DNA of 64,000 nucleotides from Orbilia blumenaviensis (taxonomy: Eukaryota > Ascomycota > Orbiliomycetes > Orbiliales > Orbiliaceae). The notes beneath the pieces are model-generated. The model was not told the DNA's origin and made no database searches. It worked only from the letters and a program-made list of their open reading frames with translations. This document shows, one piece after another, positions 25,929 through 39,300 of this stretch. Both the position numbers and the translations under genes were made by a program. The DNA lies in assembly GCA_036872755.1 (NCBI GenBank), contig JAVHNS010000006.1, forward strand, positions 1,240,001-1,304,000, written 5' to 3'. Positions within the stretch are counted from its first letter, which is position 1. Every line of letters begins with the position of its first letter.

Positions 25929-28624
25929 AACGGACTGTTCGATTCTTTCACTAGTGCGATGTTCGAGTTCTCAGTGTTGAAGTAGATGTCGCAACCTATT
26001 TCTGCGGATATCGAAATTTCTTACCCAACCTGTAGGTCTAGCGTGATCACGAAAGATGAAAGTCAGAACCAGCAGGTGTGGTGACTGAAGGCTTTCCAGG
26101 AAGAATGGCCAGGCGGACGGGAGCGGATCCTCTCCTTTTTAGTGCCAAACTGTGCTTTCAGAGAAAAAAAGAGGCAAAGGGACTAGCTCAGCTTGTCGGG
26201 GATACCCACCATCCGCTCATTTGGCACAAGTCCTGTGGGCGAGTGTGTTCAGAAAGCACTTGGAGTGGGGCTAACCAGCACTGAATTTTCTCAAAGATTG
26301 GCAAAATTCCACAGTTGGCATTGGTCAACGAAGGCTTTACCGTTTCGAGGATATTTGACAAGCACGAACCGTTTTGGCGCTAGCAATTCGCGCTTGGCTG
26401 GGGTACGGAACTTCTGCCGTAGTTCCACGACCACGCTAACGGGTCACCGACATGGTTTGAGGAGACGGGAAAGGTGCAGCAAGTCTCATTATCGCGTGGA
26501 GACATGATGGAACCACCAGTTTGCAAAGCTTTCCAGTCCGAAGGCCTTGATGCACTTTTCTTGAGTACTAAGAGCTTACTATACTGCTTGAGCAAATAAG
26601 TACTTAAGTACTTAACTAGACCAAAGACCTACTGGTTGTTTCCTTCAACCCTGTTCCTATAGCCGGGGTTTCACGTGTTACAGCCGCTTCAAACTGCGCT
26701 TCCGCTCGCTGGGTGTCCATAGCATTCCTCGGACTACACACGAGACGATTCTCGACACCAAAATATCTACGGCCGAAAAATCGTGCATGAGTTCATGAGA
26801 CCGGTCGACCGTTACAGCTGTAGCCCCGCTTTCGCCAATGCCATTCAACCGGAAAGCGGATCTGCTTGCTTGACAAACGGAGAAGACCTTTTTTTCCGTC
26901 GTAAAAGCCGACGTGCATTTGTCCTGTCTGAGATATCTCGGTTGGGCTATCACGGCGGCGCCATCCATGTCGCCTCCCCTCGGAGCCCAACAATGCAGAC
27001 AACGTTGCAAACCTTGACAAAACGCAACCATTGTCATGGAACGTTATAACGTATTATAAACCCAAGAAGGTGATAAATGCAAGGTTTGCGCGAGGACCAC
27101 CCTTGAAGGCGAGTCATAGGTGGGGGTTTCATCCTGACCGGATGTATTGATATGTTCCAGCGCATACTGCAGCTTGTTATCAATACTTGGGGGATCATGG
27201 TCGAGCTCGATGACCCGAGAACCAGATATTCCGAGTCCCAAAAAACCTGTGCCACACACATACGTGCGAGTTATTGGTGTCCGTCTTGACAACTTGGCGG
27301 CGCTAATATCTGGATGGTATAGTTGCGCAATATCCACCGAAAAATTGCTTCTGTGGTAGTATTTCCCACCATCTTCTGGCCCCCTGACCTGGATGTTGGT
27401 ACAGACACCTGCGGCTTTAAATGATAACCTCGTTAATATTGACTTGCTGCGCAAGGTCAGAGCCCCTGAAGACTCAGCTGACAGAATAGCATGGTAAAAT
27501 GCAAATGAACAGGTATTGCTTGACGAGATGTTGAGCAAAACCCAACCAGTCAAACTTCCAGGAAACCCCGCTCCGCTGCAGCTAAGCGTCGCCTCGCCTT
27601 ATACCCTCGTTTGGACCTACCTTTGCTGCATTCGACAACGCTGGTGTACATATGTATGCAAGTTCTACTAGAACGGGTTTGAAGCGGGGGTACCTTCACA
27701 AACTTTGCCGAAGTTGTTGAATGTCATAAAAAGGGCACAAACAAAGAAAATGTGATGGAACAATTCGCGCAAGTGGGTAAATTATAAACGAGAAACCATA
27801 ATTACGGTATTCATATAGGTAACACGATGGTCAGTTCCGATCCCAGGCCCCAGCCAGATGGGCCCAAGCCAAGACGGGCGACACGACTCAAGCGTTCGGA
27901 AGCTCCCGTGGTGTTTTGCAGGAATGCCACTTCGCGCTTCTTAGTATACTTGTGGAACCAACCTTCTCTAGCATTGGAACGATAAAACGGAGAATATCGT
28001 AAACTCCAAGGACAATAGCTTCCGTAGCCATGTTTTTTTTTGGAACTGGCTGGAGCTCTACGGTGAACATGTCGGATGCTCAGCACAGGTAGACAGTAGA
28101 GACAGCCGCACACATGCAAACAGCTACTAAATCCGAAGGACACCACGCGGATCCGGTTACACAGCATCAAGGTTCGGCCGGGAAGTCCGCTTAGCGCCCA
28201 GTTGACTGTGCCGCCCGTCTGCAGGGTGTTACGTACATACGTCATGCGACGAGAAAGAACTGATACCTTGCAACTGATCTTATATGCATTGTCCATTCTC
28301 GGCAGAGCACGCGCAGCCCGAGAGGACGCCGCAGCGCTTCTAAGGTGCTCTCGGTCATAGAATTCCGGAACCGTGTAAATTTAATACACATCATCGATAT
28401 TGATTCATGAATCTAGCGATTTTAGACAATCATTTAGGTATATGGGTGTAACCAAAATATTTATTAGAGCTAGGGTCTATCGATTTTGTAGAATGCATAA
28501 TAACCAAGCGGTATACGATGTAAATGTTTAAGACCAATACAATGCCAAGGATAAATTATGAACCAAAGTACATTAATTCCAGTAATGTCTGGATGCTGAT
28601 CCCAGCCTGTAGGCCCGTGAAAAA
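25929..28624. other. intergenic with weak minus-strand open frames
   Basis: The part next to 25928 is the methyltransferase promoter. Two minus-strand open frames (27044-27553, 169 codons, and 27811-28296, 161 codons) have no ATG-led domain, signal peptide or motif that I recognise. A short frame from 28034 down (MATEAIVLGVYDILRF...) has a coding-like look but ends at 27888. No exon chain joining these pieces could be defended. Confidence 0.4.
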
Positions 28625-30563
28625 TCAGGCCACCAGCCCGACAGTATACCATGACCGCAAGTTCCACCCTGTCTCCACCAAAGATTGTGGGGTTTGTAGG
28701 CTTTGGTAATACACTCTGATCTGTGCGCCGACAGGAACCGATGCTATTGCGCCTCCTCTAATGGCCGCAATAGCTACATTCCTACTATCTGGTAAATTAA
28801 CGGCGTCAATCGGGTTTGTGAAAGTCCCACGGGGTTGAAAACCCCTTACGATATTTGGGGAGGCACCCTTGCCACGGACAAGAGTTAAATGATTCGCTGG
28901 AGATATCCACATGATTCGAACGGTGTTATTAGTGGCAGCAGTGTCTTGCATGATGTTAGCCGCCAGATATGTGCCTTCGACTAGTGTGCCTAAGGTTTCA
29001 GCTGCATCGAATGTTACGTGTTAGGATCTCTAAGGGGTTGCTTTTATCTATATCTATCGGCATGCCGTACTCACAATTGCCCGCAAAATCCCATTCCCCA
29101 TCATAACCGGGTACATGAACCAAGTTTGCCCTTTGATCCTGGTAAAAAACGTGCAAAACTTGATTCCTAGTGTAGCTATTATTCGATGGTCTCACCCACG
29201 CTAATGCCACCTTGCCGATATGGGAAGCCCGAGGAAATCGAATAGCTGTAATAATCCAGTTTCCACCACTGTCATATGCGAGCTCTTGGACGGATTGGGT
29301 AGTCCTGTCGATGTAGTGGATCCGGAATACGTATGCTCTATCGGAATTTTTAACAACCCAAGGGGTCGCTGCAAAGCCAGAGTTCGGCGAAACCAGAACA
29401 CCATATCGAGTATCGCTTGCTAACTGCCCCATCGTCCAAGACCCGTCATCGGCGGTGCCTAATGCATCATACATGGTATTGTTCATGGCAGTATAAAATA
29501 TCCTGATCTAGGGAAATCCACAACGATACTTAGTGCGTATACATGTATCTACTCTCTTTTGATTGCAATGGAATAAGGGGAGAGAGAAGGGAAACAGAAG
29601 AACAAGAACAAGAAAGGGCATTTCTTCCATCAATATGCCTACCGTAGTCGAGTCTGGGGCTTGCAAGGCCGCAAAAGAGGTATTCTTGCTTGGTGGTGGA
29701 TTAAGACCCTCAATCAAAATCGGATCACGCCATTGGTTTTTTTCCATTGAAAGCATGTAAAATAACTGTGTCGTATTATCCTGCCATATTACCGTAGTCC
29801 CGACGTTTTCTTGTCCGCCGTGAACGGCAGCTATATTGATCGGTATCGTTGTTTCGGCTGGGTTAGCTGGTTGGCCAGATCCATCGTTTCCGTTCAACCT
29901 ACAGACATACGCACAGCATATTAGTTCCGTATTGTTGACTAAACCTCTGTATTCAGTCTCATAGGCGTTCTATAGGGTTTGGCCTATGCGGTACGACTGG
30001 CGGCGTTGTGACCCTGCATATACTGATATTCTTGGGCCAAGTACGCATGTACGTCAGGATAGAATCGGCCTACCCTGAGAGCGACGAGATCCAAGGACCC
30101 CTCCCACCACCCCAGCTACAACCACGACAACGCCGACGATTCCCAAGCCTAAGAAAAACACCATTCTCTTTAGACCGCATATTAAACGTTTATCGCGGGC
30201 ATTTTCGCCGTTATTCTCAACTCCAGAATCCGATGATTTTACTGTTTGCCAATCCCAACTCGCGACGTTAATCTTGAACCAAAGATGAGAAGATGTGTTG
30301 TCCGCGGCCGATTTTAATTGAAAGCGTTGGGCGGATGTTATAAGATGCTTACCTGTACCCCCAGAGTATTGACTCTCAGGTCCATATGCTAGTGGTTGGT
30401 ACGCTGGATCTACAACTTCCAATCCAGGTTGCTCATGATGCGGGCCCCCACCCGGCACAACTTCCGGGAGCGTCGGCTGTGCTTCAATCGGATTTGGAGC
30501 TTCTGGTAGACTCGGCTCCGCTACCTGGGGTTTTAACAGTGAGAACGGGTCAAATCTCCACAT
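28625..30563 (-). CDS. membrane-anchored fucose-lectin-like protein
   Basis: A five-exon model (high to low): 30563-30353, 30241-30074, 29938-29643, 29507-29075, 29001-28625; 494 residues. The N-terminal 90 residues are Pro/Glu-rich with LPEVVPGG and GLEVV motifs, which are typical of this fungal family. The CGLKR basic stop is followed by one transmembrane helix (about residues 97-121), so the protein is probably type II with the C-terminus outside. The ectodomain resembles the fucose-specific lectin fold: recurring blades such as TTIRIFYTAMNN, AYVFRIHYID, VLHVFYQDQ and IRVYYQSLQ, each with an aromatic pair near the strand end. Introns 1, 3 and 4 have good signals (CCTAACA branch in the last). 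The junction between exons 2 and 3 is uncertain: donor 30073 fits phase with acceptor 29939, but the stronger-looking acceptor at 29899 does not. Sugar specificity cannot be read by eye. Confidence 0.75.
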
Positions 30564-33500
30564 ACTAACCCTCTCTTTCGTCTTGAGCCTGTAGCCGAGT
30601 ATTCAAGGAACGGGTCAGAGCTCCCGCGACTTCTCCGCTTGCCTAATTGTCGACGCTACGTATATATGTTCTGGTGCTCTAATCCATTCTTTCCTCCTGT
30701 TACTCCTTTTATAAATTTAGCAGTTAGATTCAAGATGCAGATGGGCAGCTCAATTGCACACTAGGATTGAGTATGTCGAATAACGGTATGTGCTGATATA
30801 GGCGTATATGTATGTATTGTTTTAATACTGCTATACGGATATATATACTGGGCCCCTCCGCCTAAACTAGACATTCGAGTCCTTGTGGATGTATAATGTA
30901 TAGATCGTGACCAGGTCGCGACAGGAGTTCGAGCCAGGCTTACGATAACACTGGCTGCAATTGCACCTGTATTAAATAGTAGGTATTAGAATATCTATGC
31001 AACTGAATTGACACACAGAGAACAATCGACAAAACTTAAGATTAAATATATTACTCGAAGTTATGTATTATGGCGATCGACGCCCATTTGCCCCCCTTTG
31101 GTCTCCTAGATCTTGGATGCACCACCTTCCGCAGCCGGAAATTGTTCAGCTTTGTGTACCTTGATTTCATGGTGTCATCCCCCGCAAGACTACATCCATT
31201 GAGGCTTGAGAGATGCCTTATTTGTTCTAGCGACGGCAGTTGAGATCAGCTTGTGTTGCAGAAATACAAATATGACAATGCTGTCCGGGCAAGATCGCTG
31301 AAGCTCCTGGAACCAGCTGCAGCACAGCATGTTTATTGGTTATTCGATATTGGCTGTCTGAATAGCCCCTATGTTAATATAGTCGTTGCTAGGGCCTTGT
31401 TCGACATAAAAAGCCGACATCTACCGATCTGTGCCTGTTACGATCTGGAGAGTGTGCTGTACGTTGTGGCTGGGGTTATGTAGACCAACTACCATCAGCC
31501 ATACGACTGATGGTTAACCTCGAAAATTTCGCAGATAAAATAGAGTATCATCTGACAACTAAGTGCCAGGTCGAACCTTCTATCTGATGGGGCGGAGCGT
31601 GCGGGTAGGTGGCAACATTGACTGCTGGCCAGCTCACAGCTAGCGAAACCCGACGTATTGTTGCGTTGCGCTGGGGTCATGATATATCACGCCCTTATTA
31701 GTCTCGGGTGTTCGTGCATGCGTGCATGCTGTGGTATTCGAATGCAGACCGTCTTCCACCGTGATCGTGGCTGGTATCTTTAAGAACGCGTAGAAGTCGC
31801 GCGAGGAAGCCGCTTGGTTCGCTCTGAAAGGTGTTTAGTTACCCGCTACATATAATATTAATAAGCGAGTGAGATATCACAGGCAGAACCAAACGCTCAA
31901 ACCTGGAAAACCTCCAAGCCTACTTACCCTTGATTCAAACCCTTTCTTTTTTTTTTGGATACCTTCTAACTAGGTACCTAGAACTTGATAATTATCTAGC
32001 CGCGTAGATTCAGATCTTTCGGGACTGTTGCCCGATAAAATTCAGCTACCCGAAAGGACACAAATAGTTAAGTCTCCAGAACTGCTGGTTGGGTGAAAAC
32101 GGGTCTCGCCCCTACACTCTCGGGTTACTCAGTTGCAGCCAACATAACTAAGGGTGTCGCGTGCAAAGCCGTCCAGCACCAGAAGAGGCTCCAGCCAGAA
32201 CTGTAATATATTATAATATTCATATTCATATTCATATTCATATTCATATTCATATTCATATTCATATTCATATTCATATTCATATTCATATTCATATTCA
32301 TATTCATATTCATATTCATATTCATATTCATATTCATATTCATATTCATATTCATATTCATACGCCTACTGAGTCGTTTCTCCGATGCTCGGTTGAAGGC
32401 CGGGCATTAGTCAACGTATGGAACTCTAGGTTGCACAGCAGCACAGTTGCTCACGCACAGCTATCGAGCTCGAAGGCGAAGCTCCAGTGCCTATCGACCC
32501 GTGGATCCTAAACCCAATTAGCAACTCTTTACTTCGTATTACATACACGTTTTCAAATGCACGTATCACAACTTAAAGGTAGGTTTATGACATCGGCCAA
32601 CTCGGTCTAGGTTGCATTAACCACTATATTCAACACCCACTAGCAAAGCCCTGTGATGCTGGCCGTAGATGGCTAGCAATTTTAAGCGTGATTCGGAAGG
32701 TGGTTGAACTCAGTATAATCTTGGAAAACCCCCAATGTAAGCTTCCTACTAATTTTATTTGCATAAAAGGTAACAAAATCTACCGTACGGGAAGTAGGCA
32801 CGTTTTCTGAGCCATCTATCAAACGTACGTACGTGAGTTTAACTGCAACCGAAGAGTGCGGTGTCTTGTTCTGAAATATAGCCTGTAGCGCCGCTATTTC
32901 GAACCGATCTCGTACGCATGTTGGTTTTAGGCCATGGCGCCCATAAGCCTATAGGGACCAATTTTCTTGTTCGTTAATTTGTGTAGGGCCGCTTGTGGAC
33001 TTCTCAAGCTAGCTACTAACCAAAATGCCATAAAGGCCACTCAAATACACCTAACAAACACGTCCCCTTTGAAGGATATTAGTGCAACCTTTTACCCTAC
33101 ATACGACAAACCCCAACTTACCGTCATATCCCCCATGCCTATACATACGGGGACCAGTGCATTACCTAAGGGACTAGTGAAAATTCAAGAACATAATCAC
33201 TCAGACTCGGGCCCTGTTAAAATCCTCAATGAAAAGTCCGGACGGGAAGTTTCTCATACCATATTCTAGACCTCCTAGCAACTAACTTGCGCAATTGCGC
33301 GAGTATCGACGAAATTTTAAACATTCCAAGAGACCCGGCTTCATATATCCGACTATTAAACGTTCCCAAAAACCTTATTTCTATGCCGGTAGTTTATCGA
33401 TTGGCCGAGGAAGGGCATTGAATCACAGAGGGAAATGTAGCATATGCCGTTGCGATGAGGTGGAAATGTCGTCCCGGGGGAAACAACCAATAGGCGCATC

Positions 33501-36360
33501 GTCTGCAAGGATCACTATGATGTCCAAAAAATGGGTGATGTGGATCAGTAAGACCACCGTATAATTTATTTTTAGCATAGCACATATATGGCCTGGCGCA
33601 GAGGCTAGCCTGCACGCCTATGCTCAGAGCAAAGAACTGGGTAGATTAATCTCGTAGTATGGGTAGATCTATGTTGAACACGCAGAGCTCCCAGCCTATA
33701 TTAGGTTATGTACTTAATCACGGAGTAGTGTGCAGACCAGATATCGAGACTGTAGGACTGGATGTCGACCCAAAATTCTTATTTTCGATTTCAACATGTG
33801 CAACAATACATGATAGATTCCTATTTCCCTAGTCTACCGAAGTTCAATGTTGTATCGTGGTTGTACCCTGCCCTGACCACTAGCCCTTCGTGCTTGCGGA
33901 GTCGAAGCCTCGCTAATAATAAACATTTCTATCCACGAGATTATAGATTGCCGCTGTGCGACGGAAATGAGACAGCTCGACGTGGTTCCCGGTAATAAGA
34001 TATCGGATTACCAAAATGCGCTCAACAACGTCCCGTTTTCTGTCAAACAGCAGTATCCTGCCTACCGCTGGGTGACAGCGCCGAATTTTGATATGGGCTG
34101 GAAGAGCATGTCGAATAATGGGAGGGAGGGCAGGGACACTTGGAGCAATGACTGCTGCCAGGCACGGCTGAGCTATACTTCCTCGAAGACCAAGACAAAC
34201 ATCCTGTAAGAAATTTATGGATGGGAGACTTAGTGCGAGGATCCGGAGGCGAGAGATCAGGCCTTATGCCTATGGATGCAAGACCTGGTTTCCTTGAAAG
34301 GGAACCAAAGGATACTAGTGTCCCTTCGACACATGGCCTTGCCACGCTGGACGGAGTGGAAACAGCTCTTGAATCCAGCAATTTTCGGGAAGACAACAAA
34401 AATATTGATGTCTAGTGAAGTGTGCACCATTTGTAGATTTAGATAGGCTTCAACCTGACCTCAAAATCCAGGACCAGGCACAAGAAGTATGAAGACTGTG
34501 TGATGCACCTCGGATAGGTATTCCTTTCCATATTTTCATATTAATGTATCTAGAATCCAAATGGCCAGTACCATTCTCTAGGATTTTAGTGGGATCTATC
34601 TTGATATATTTTTGAGAGCCAATCGCACTAGTAATTGTCGAAGTTGATAAATAAACTGGTGACGTGGCCTCGTAAACTAACTTCCATAAGCTGGCCGGCA
34701 GTGGTGCAATACAAGAGATACCATATTGCGTTTCAAGGACAACATTTAAAAGTGGGATTAAGGTTTGATCTTAGCCTTAGCGGCTGTAAGCCGGTCGTGT
34801 ATCCGAGACTGGACGTGCGACCGGCGGGCTGGCTATTGTCAAATTGGTCACTACATATGATGCTACAGGACGTGTGTCCAAGCTCATATGCGTAGCAACC
34901 ATATTTATTTTGGAAAAAATGATGGTGCGGTTTAAACTTGGGCAGTTTTGGGTGGAAAATCAGCTAACCAGACAGATCCGGATGATTGAAGCCGAAGAGC
35001 GAGGAGTCGATTTTGGCGATCAAGAAGCCCTGGCGGATACTGAGGAGCGTGCCATATGGCCATCCTTCATGCTGTGGAAGAGGAGCAAATAACGTATGCG
35101 TACTAATGCCATGCTCATGTGTTGTCTTGTTGCATCTTGGGCTCCATGATCATTTTTTGGACGCAACACATGTTGCACTTTCGACTTTGTGTTGTCTGGC
35201 TACTAACGAGACCTTGTTGCACGCCATGGCACCAGCGAACGAGACCAGAACGAGCTGGCTTCGCAGCTCGTTGCTATGAGAATTTCACAATGCATGCGTG
35301 CATTGTATATAGAAATAAGTTAACGAAGAAAAAAAAAGAAAAAATTTTGTCTCCCTGCTCCCACAGACGAGAGCTTGAGGGTTAAGCGTTGTCGTTCGAG
35401 TTCACACCTGAATATGCAGCAAGGGAATTAACCAGTCTGGGTGATTGCTCACTGCTTGAACTTAAGTTAGAAGGTAACCTTAATCAGATGCTTCTAGATC
35501 GGGTACTGTATAGTCTCCTAGCTCGGAGAGGAAACTAGCGCACAAGAGGGAGATGGGCTTATTTGATTCGTTTACGGAGCCAGCGGACAAACTTTGGCCA
35601 GCTGGGATCTATGTTGACTAATCGATGACCAGCCCTCCATTCGTGTTATTAGATATTACGATGCTAGGTTTCTGTCACCCAAGGGTGTATGTATATAAGC
35701 AATTAAGCATTACTTACCTAGGCAGGTATTCATCTAGGTATACGAGTAGTTATTCATAGTGTAATGTCAGCCGTCGGGTTTTATAGTTATATAACTACGT
35801 CCCGAAGATTCCTACACAGCCTATAGTGAATCGAAAGCTCAAAACCTGTATGGCTGACCACTGTTACGGTGTATTCAATATTACCAGCAGTAATTGATTA
35901 GGAGTCGAGTCGACATTGCAATGTTCCCTAGAATTAGCTAGGCTGTTTTCATATGAACCTTATCCGCATCAAGATCTCCAGAGTCTACGAGACTAAAACC
36001 CACTTAGGCGGAAGGTTTGGGCACGAGACAAATCAAACCCGTCGTGTCACTTCTTTCTCTTCGTCTGTCAACGACTAAACGTCGCTCGGGCCGAGAACCC
36101 TGGCTTATGAAAAACTTAGTTCGCATGAGGAACAAGATCGATGGTATGTGTGGGCGACATCCACGCCGAAGATCGAGAGCAAATGTTAGCTTTTACGAGT
36201 GTTGCTATAAATTCTAGGGGATTGAAATTCGTAATCTTCAGCTTATTTCTTTTCGGTAACCAGGGAGTAGCGCCGTAGCTTGATCAAGTGACTTTCATTC
36301 TACAGGCTACTCTATGAGCAGAACCTTTTGCAAGCTCTGACCAGGCTCTCCAACGATATA
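30564..36360. other. 5.8-kb intergenic region with hexanucleotide repeat
   Basis: Separates the divergent lectin and deacetylase genes, so both ends hold promoters. Inside lie the (TTCATA)n tract and two short plus-strand coding-like tails, near 34147-34415 and 34905-35092. Neither has a recognisable family or a defensible upstream exon, so I do not call them genes. Confidence 0.5.
32217..32362. repeat. (TATTCA)n hexanucleotide microsatellite, about 24 copies
   Basis: An almost uninterrupted 146-nt run of TATTCA. Because the unit is a multiple of three, it stays open on both strands and yields artificial Ile-His (plus) and Met-Asn (minus) dipeptide frames, which I do not treat as genes. Confidence 0.97.
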
Positions 36361-39300
36361 ATGTATCTCAACTTCATCAGTATTCTCCGGGTCCTGACCG
36401 CCTGTGGTGTGGGGGCGGCAGCGGCGACAGCGAAAATCTCCGTCAATACAAAAGCGCTGATACTTGCGACAGATGATTCTGGAAAGGCAGCAATTGGAAC
36501 CCTAAACGGCTATGGAATACCTTATGATAGCATAGTCATGGGGGATTCTGGCTATACTCTCCCATCCCTAACTAATAGCGACGGGTCCTGCAAATATGGC
36601 GTAATTGTGGCATTTCGTCAACTTTACAATTCAAACTCGAAGGGGAGCTGGGTTTCTTTCATTGGGTCTGACCAATGGCAGAAGATCTATGATTACCAGG
36701 TAGCTTGTGGTGTCCGGCTAATCCACCTTGGAGCTGTGCCAAATCAGTGGGATTTTGCTTGCTCCCTTGTTAGTAGCAGCGATTCAACCGAAAGTAGCAG
36801 CCTGTATTCGACGAATCACCAATTTTTTCTCGATACAGACGTCGCTAAAGCAGAGTTTCCAACCGCGAACCTTAAGTAGGTAGTCAGAATTGAATAACCA
36901 CGGTCTACTAGCTACTGTATTTCGCTCTAACTCATTTTGTAGGAACCCTAAGAACGCACGCTTTGCTAGCACCTGGCATACGCCAGGATGGTGTGATGAT
37001 ACACTATTACAGTATGCTTGGGGGATGACCTCACAAAATGCTTTCCTGTATAATGAACCTCTTAAATTGACAAGCCCTGCGTCCGGGACCTTGGCGTCAA
37101 TTTCACAGCCAGCGCTGGGTGTCATTAATCGGTACAGCTCTGGCCGTGAGCAAATGGCTTTTTTCACTACCTTTGCCCAATGGGCTGAAGCGTCTATTTA
37201 TATGAATCATATCTGGATTAATTGGGCCTTCAGAGGCATTATTCCAGGTCGGAGACAGGTGCTTCTAGGTTTACAGGGTACGCCATTTACTGAAACTACT
37301 GCGGTACTGCATCGAGATGTTGTAAGCTTCGTATGCGTGTATGGTGTTCAAACTGACAATGTTCCCCTAAATTATAGTGGACGACCTCCTCCTGCCTACG
37401 GCTGTATATGCGGCCAACTATACATACCGTCTTACTGTCGATGACGTTGTCAACCACGCGAAGTGGCAAGCAAACCTTAATAAGCGTCTGACGGCATCCA
37501 ATCCTGGGAGTGAGGTATTCTTAGAGTTCGGCTTTAACGGGAACGGTGCATTTATATACGACCAAACCGTGCTGGGTCTCGACAAAAATGGCACCTGCCC
37601 AATATCAGTCACTTATACCGGTCCACAACCAGTGACCTCCCTTGAATATGCAAAGCCGCCGGGAACGGGCAACGATCTTTGGCCCGCCAATCAGACCTAT
37701 AACTGGCCAGACAAATGTATTTTTTTCGACCCGATTGCTAAAATGTTCTCTCAAAACAATACCGGAGGGGACAACATCAATGGTGTCTCAGATCTTTTCG
37801 CCTTGGTTTCTCACACATTTACACACGAGGGCGAAAATCCGATTACCTATGCTGACTCCAAAAGAGAAATTACATATAACCAGCAATTCCAGCAAAAGTC
37901 TTTCTTCGATAAGGCAAAAAGGTTCAGTCCTCGAGGGATTATACCTCCAGCCATCACTGGATTACATAATGCGGACGCGATTAAAGCATGGATGGAGGCT
38001 GGTATCAGCTATGTGGTTGGCGACAATACCCGAGCTCCGTTAAGAAATCAGGTATCCCTCATTAACAATACATTTATCCAAAGTGTGCCATACCTATAGG
38101 CTAACTCGAAATATAGCAAAGCGACCGTTGGCCACTGGTCTCGACGGAGGCTGACAATGGATATCCGGGCCTTGTTATCATTCCCCGATGGGCTAATAGA
38201 ATCTACTACAACGCGTAAGCAAATATCGATATATCCAACAAACTGCTGTCTAAATATCCATAACCTATTTAATTAGCTAACCCATATACGCATCACACAA
38301 AAAGCGATGGGATAGCTTCTGATGTCCAGGAATGGCTTGATGTATCGCCGAGCCAAGCAACGAATAGTATGGCAAACTTACTCAGCATCGAAAGGGCTAC
38401 CACAGCCCAATATTTGCTAGGTCTTTATCATGATCCGTTTATGTTTCACCAGGTACCAAATTTATTCCCTACCAAGACTCAAGCTTGGTTGATTTTCTAA
38501 TCGTGCTACATGTAGGCCAATTTGAGAGTCTGGCAAGATCCCGGAGTTTCAATCAATGGCGTGGCTGGGCCTTGGTCATTGATCCAGACGTGGACTGAGA
38601 GCATTCTTGATGAATTTGTTCAATACGTCAACTGGCCCATTCAAGGATTAAAGCATGATGATGTAAGTAATACGCTCGCCGTATGCATTTTAACATGTTT
38701 TTTTCTAACCCCAGAGCCCCGATGAACTAGATTGGACAAGACTTTTTAGACAGAATGAACAGAGATCTGTATAGTGGCTTTTCTGTCGCTTGGACGACTT
38801 CGAATGATGGAACGGCTATCACTGGGTTTACTGTTGACTCGACCAATTCAAGTTGGTCTGGAGAGGTTCCTGTCATTATTCCTGGTGATGTCGTGAGCGC
38901 ATCCAATGCCCGAATCACTCAATATGGAAGCGACCCAGCGACTTTATGGGTTTCCAAATTCCCAACTTCCTTTCAGCTCAAGGCACCCATACCAATGTAG
39001 GTACAAAGTCATTTCCTTGTTAACGCATAGCCAGCTAACATAAACACAGTCAAGGGACTAAAGTCAATGTCACTTCAGCAGCAATTTCGCTCACTACAGT
39101 GGCGCCAACTTTGACTCTCCCAACTACAAGCCTCGTAGGATCTTTCCCGGTGTCCGACATTATTTCCGCTAAATCAACTTCTGCAGCGTCTGCTTCCCTT
39201 TCTTCGGTCGCATCTGCTAAGAGTAGTAGTGCGAGTGCCACTACCAAGACTTCAAGTAGTTCGGCTACAGCAAAAGTCACCAGCTCAAGTACAGCAAAGT

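Noticed and set aside
27044..28296. Two minus-strand frames of 161-169 codons, possibly one split gene
   Set aside because: No family motif, weak starts and no donor-acceptor pair that joins them in phase.
32125..32511. Overlapping Met-Asn and Ile-His repeat frames on opposite strands
   Set aside because: Both are read-through of the TATTCA hexanucleotide repeat; no domain or start context supports a gene.
38701..38730. Acceptor after CCCCAG at 38713 in the deacetylase
   Set aside because: It is a strong-looking site, but it leads to a premature stop; the acceptor at 38730 restores the family sequence GQDFLDRMNRD.
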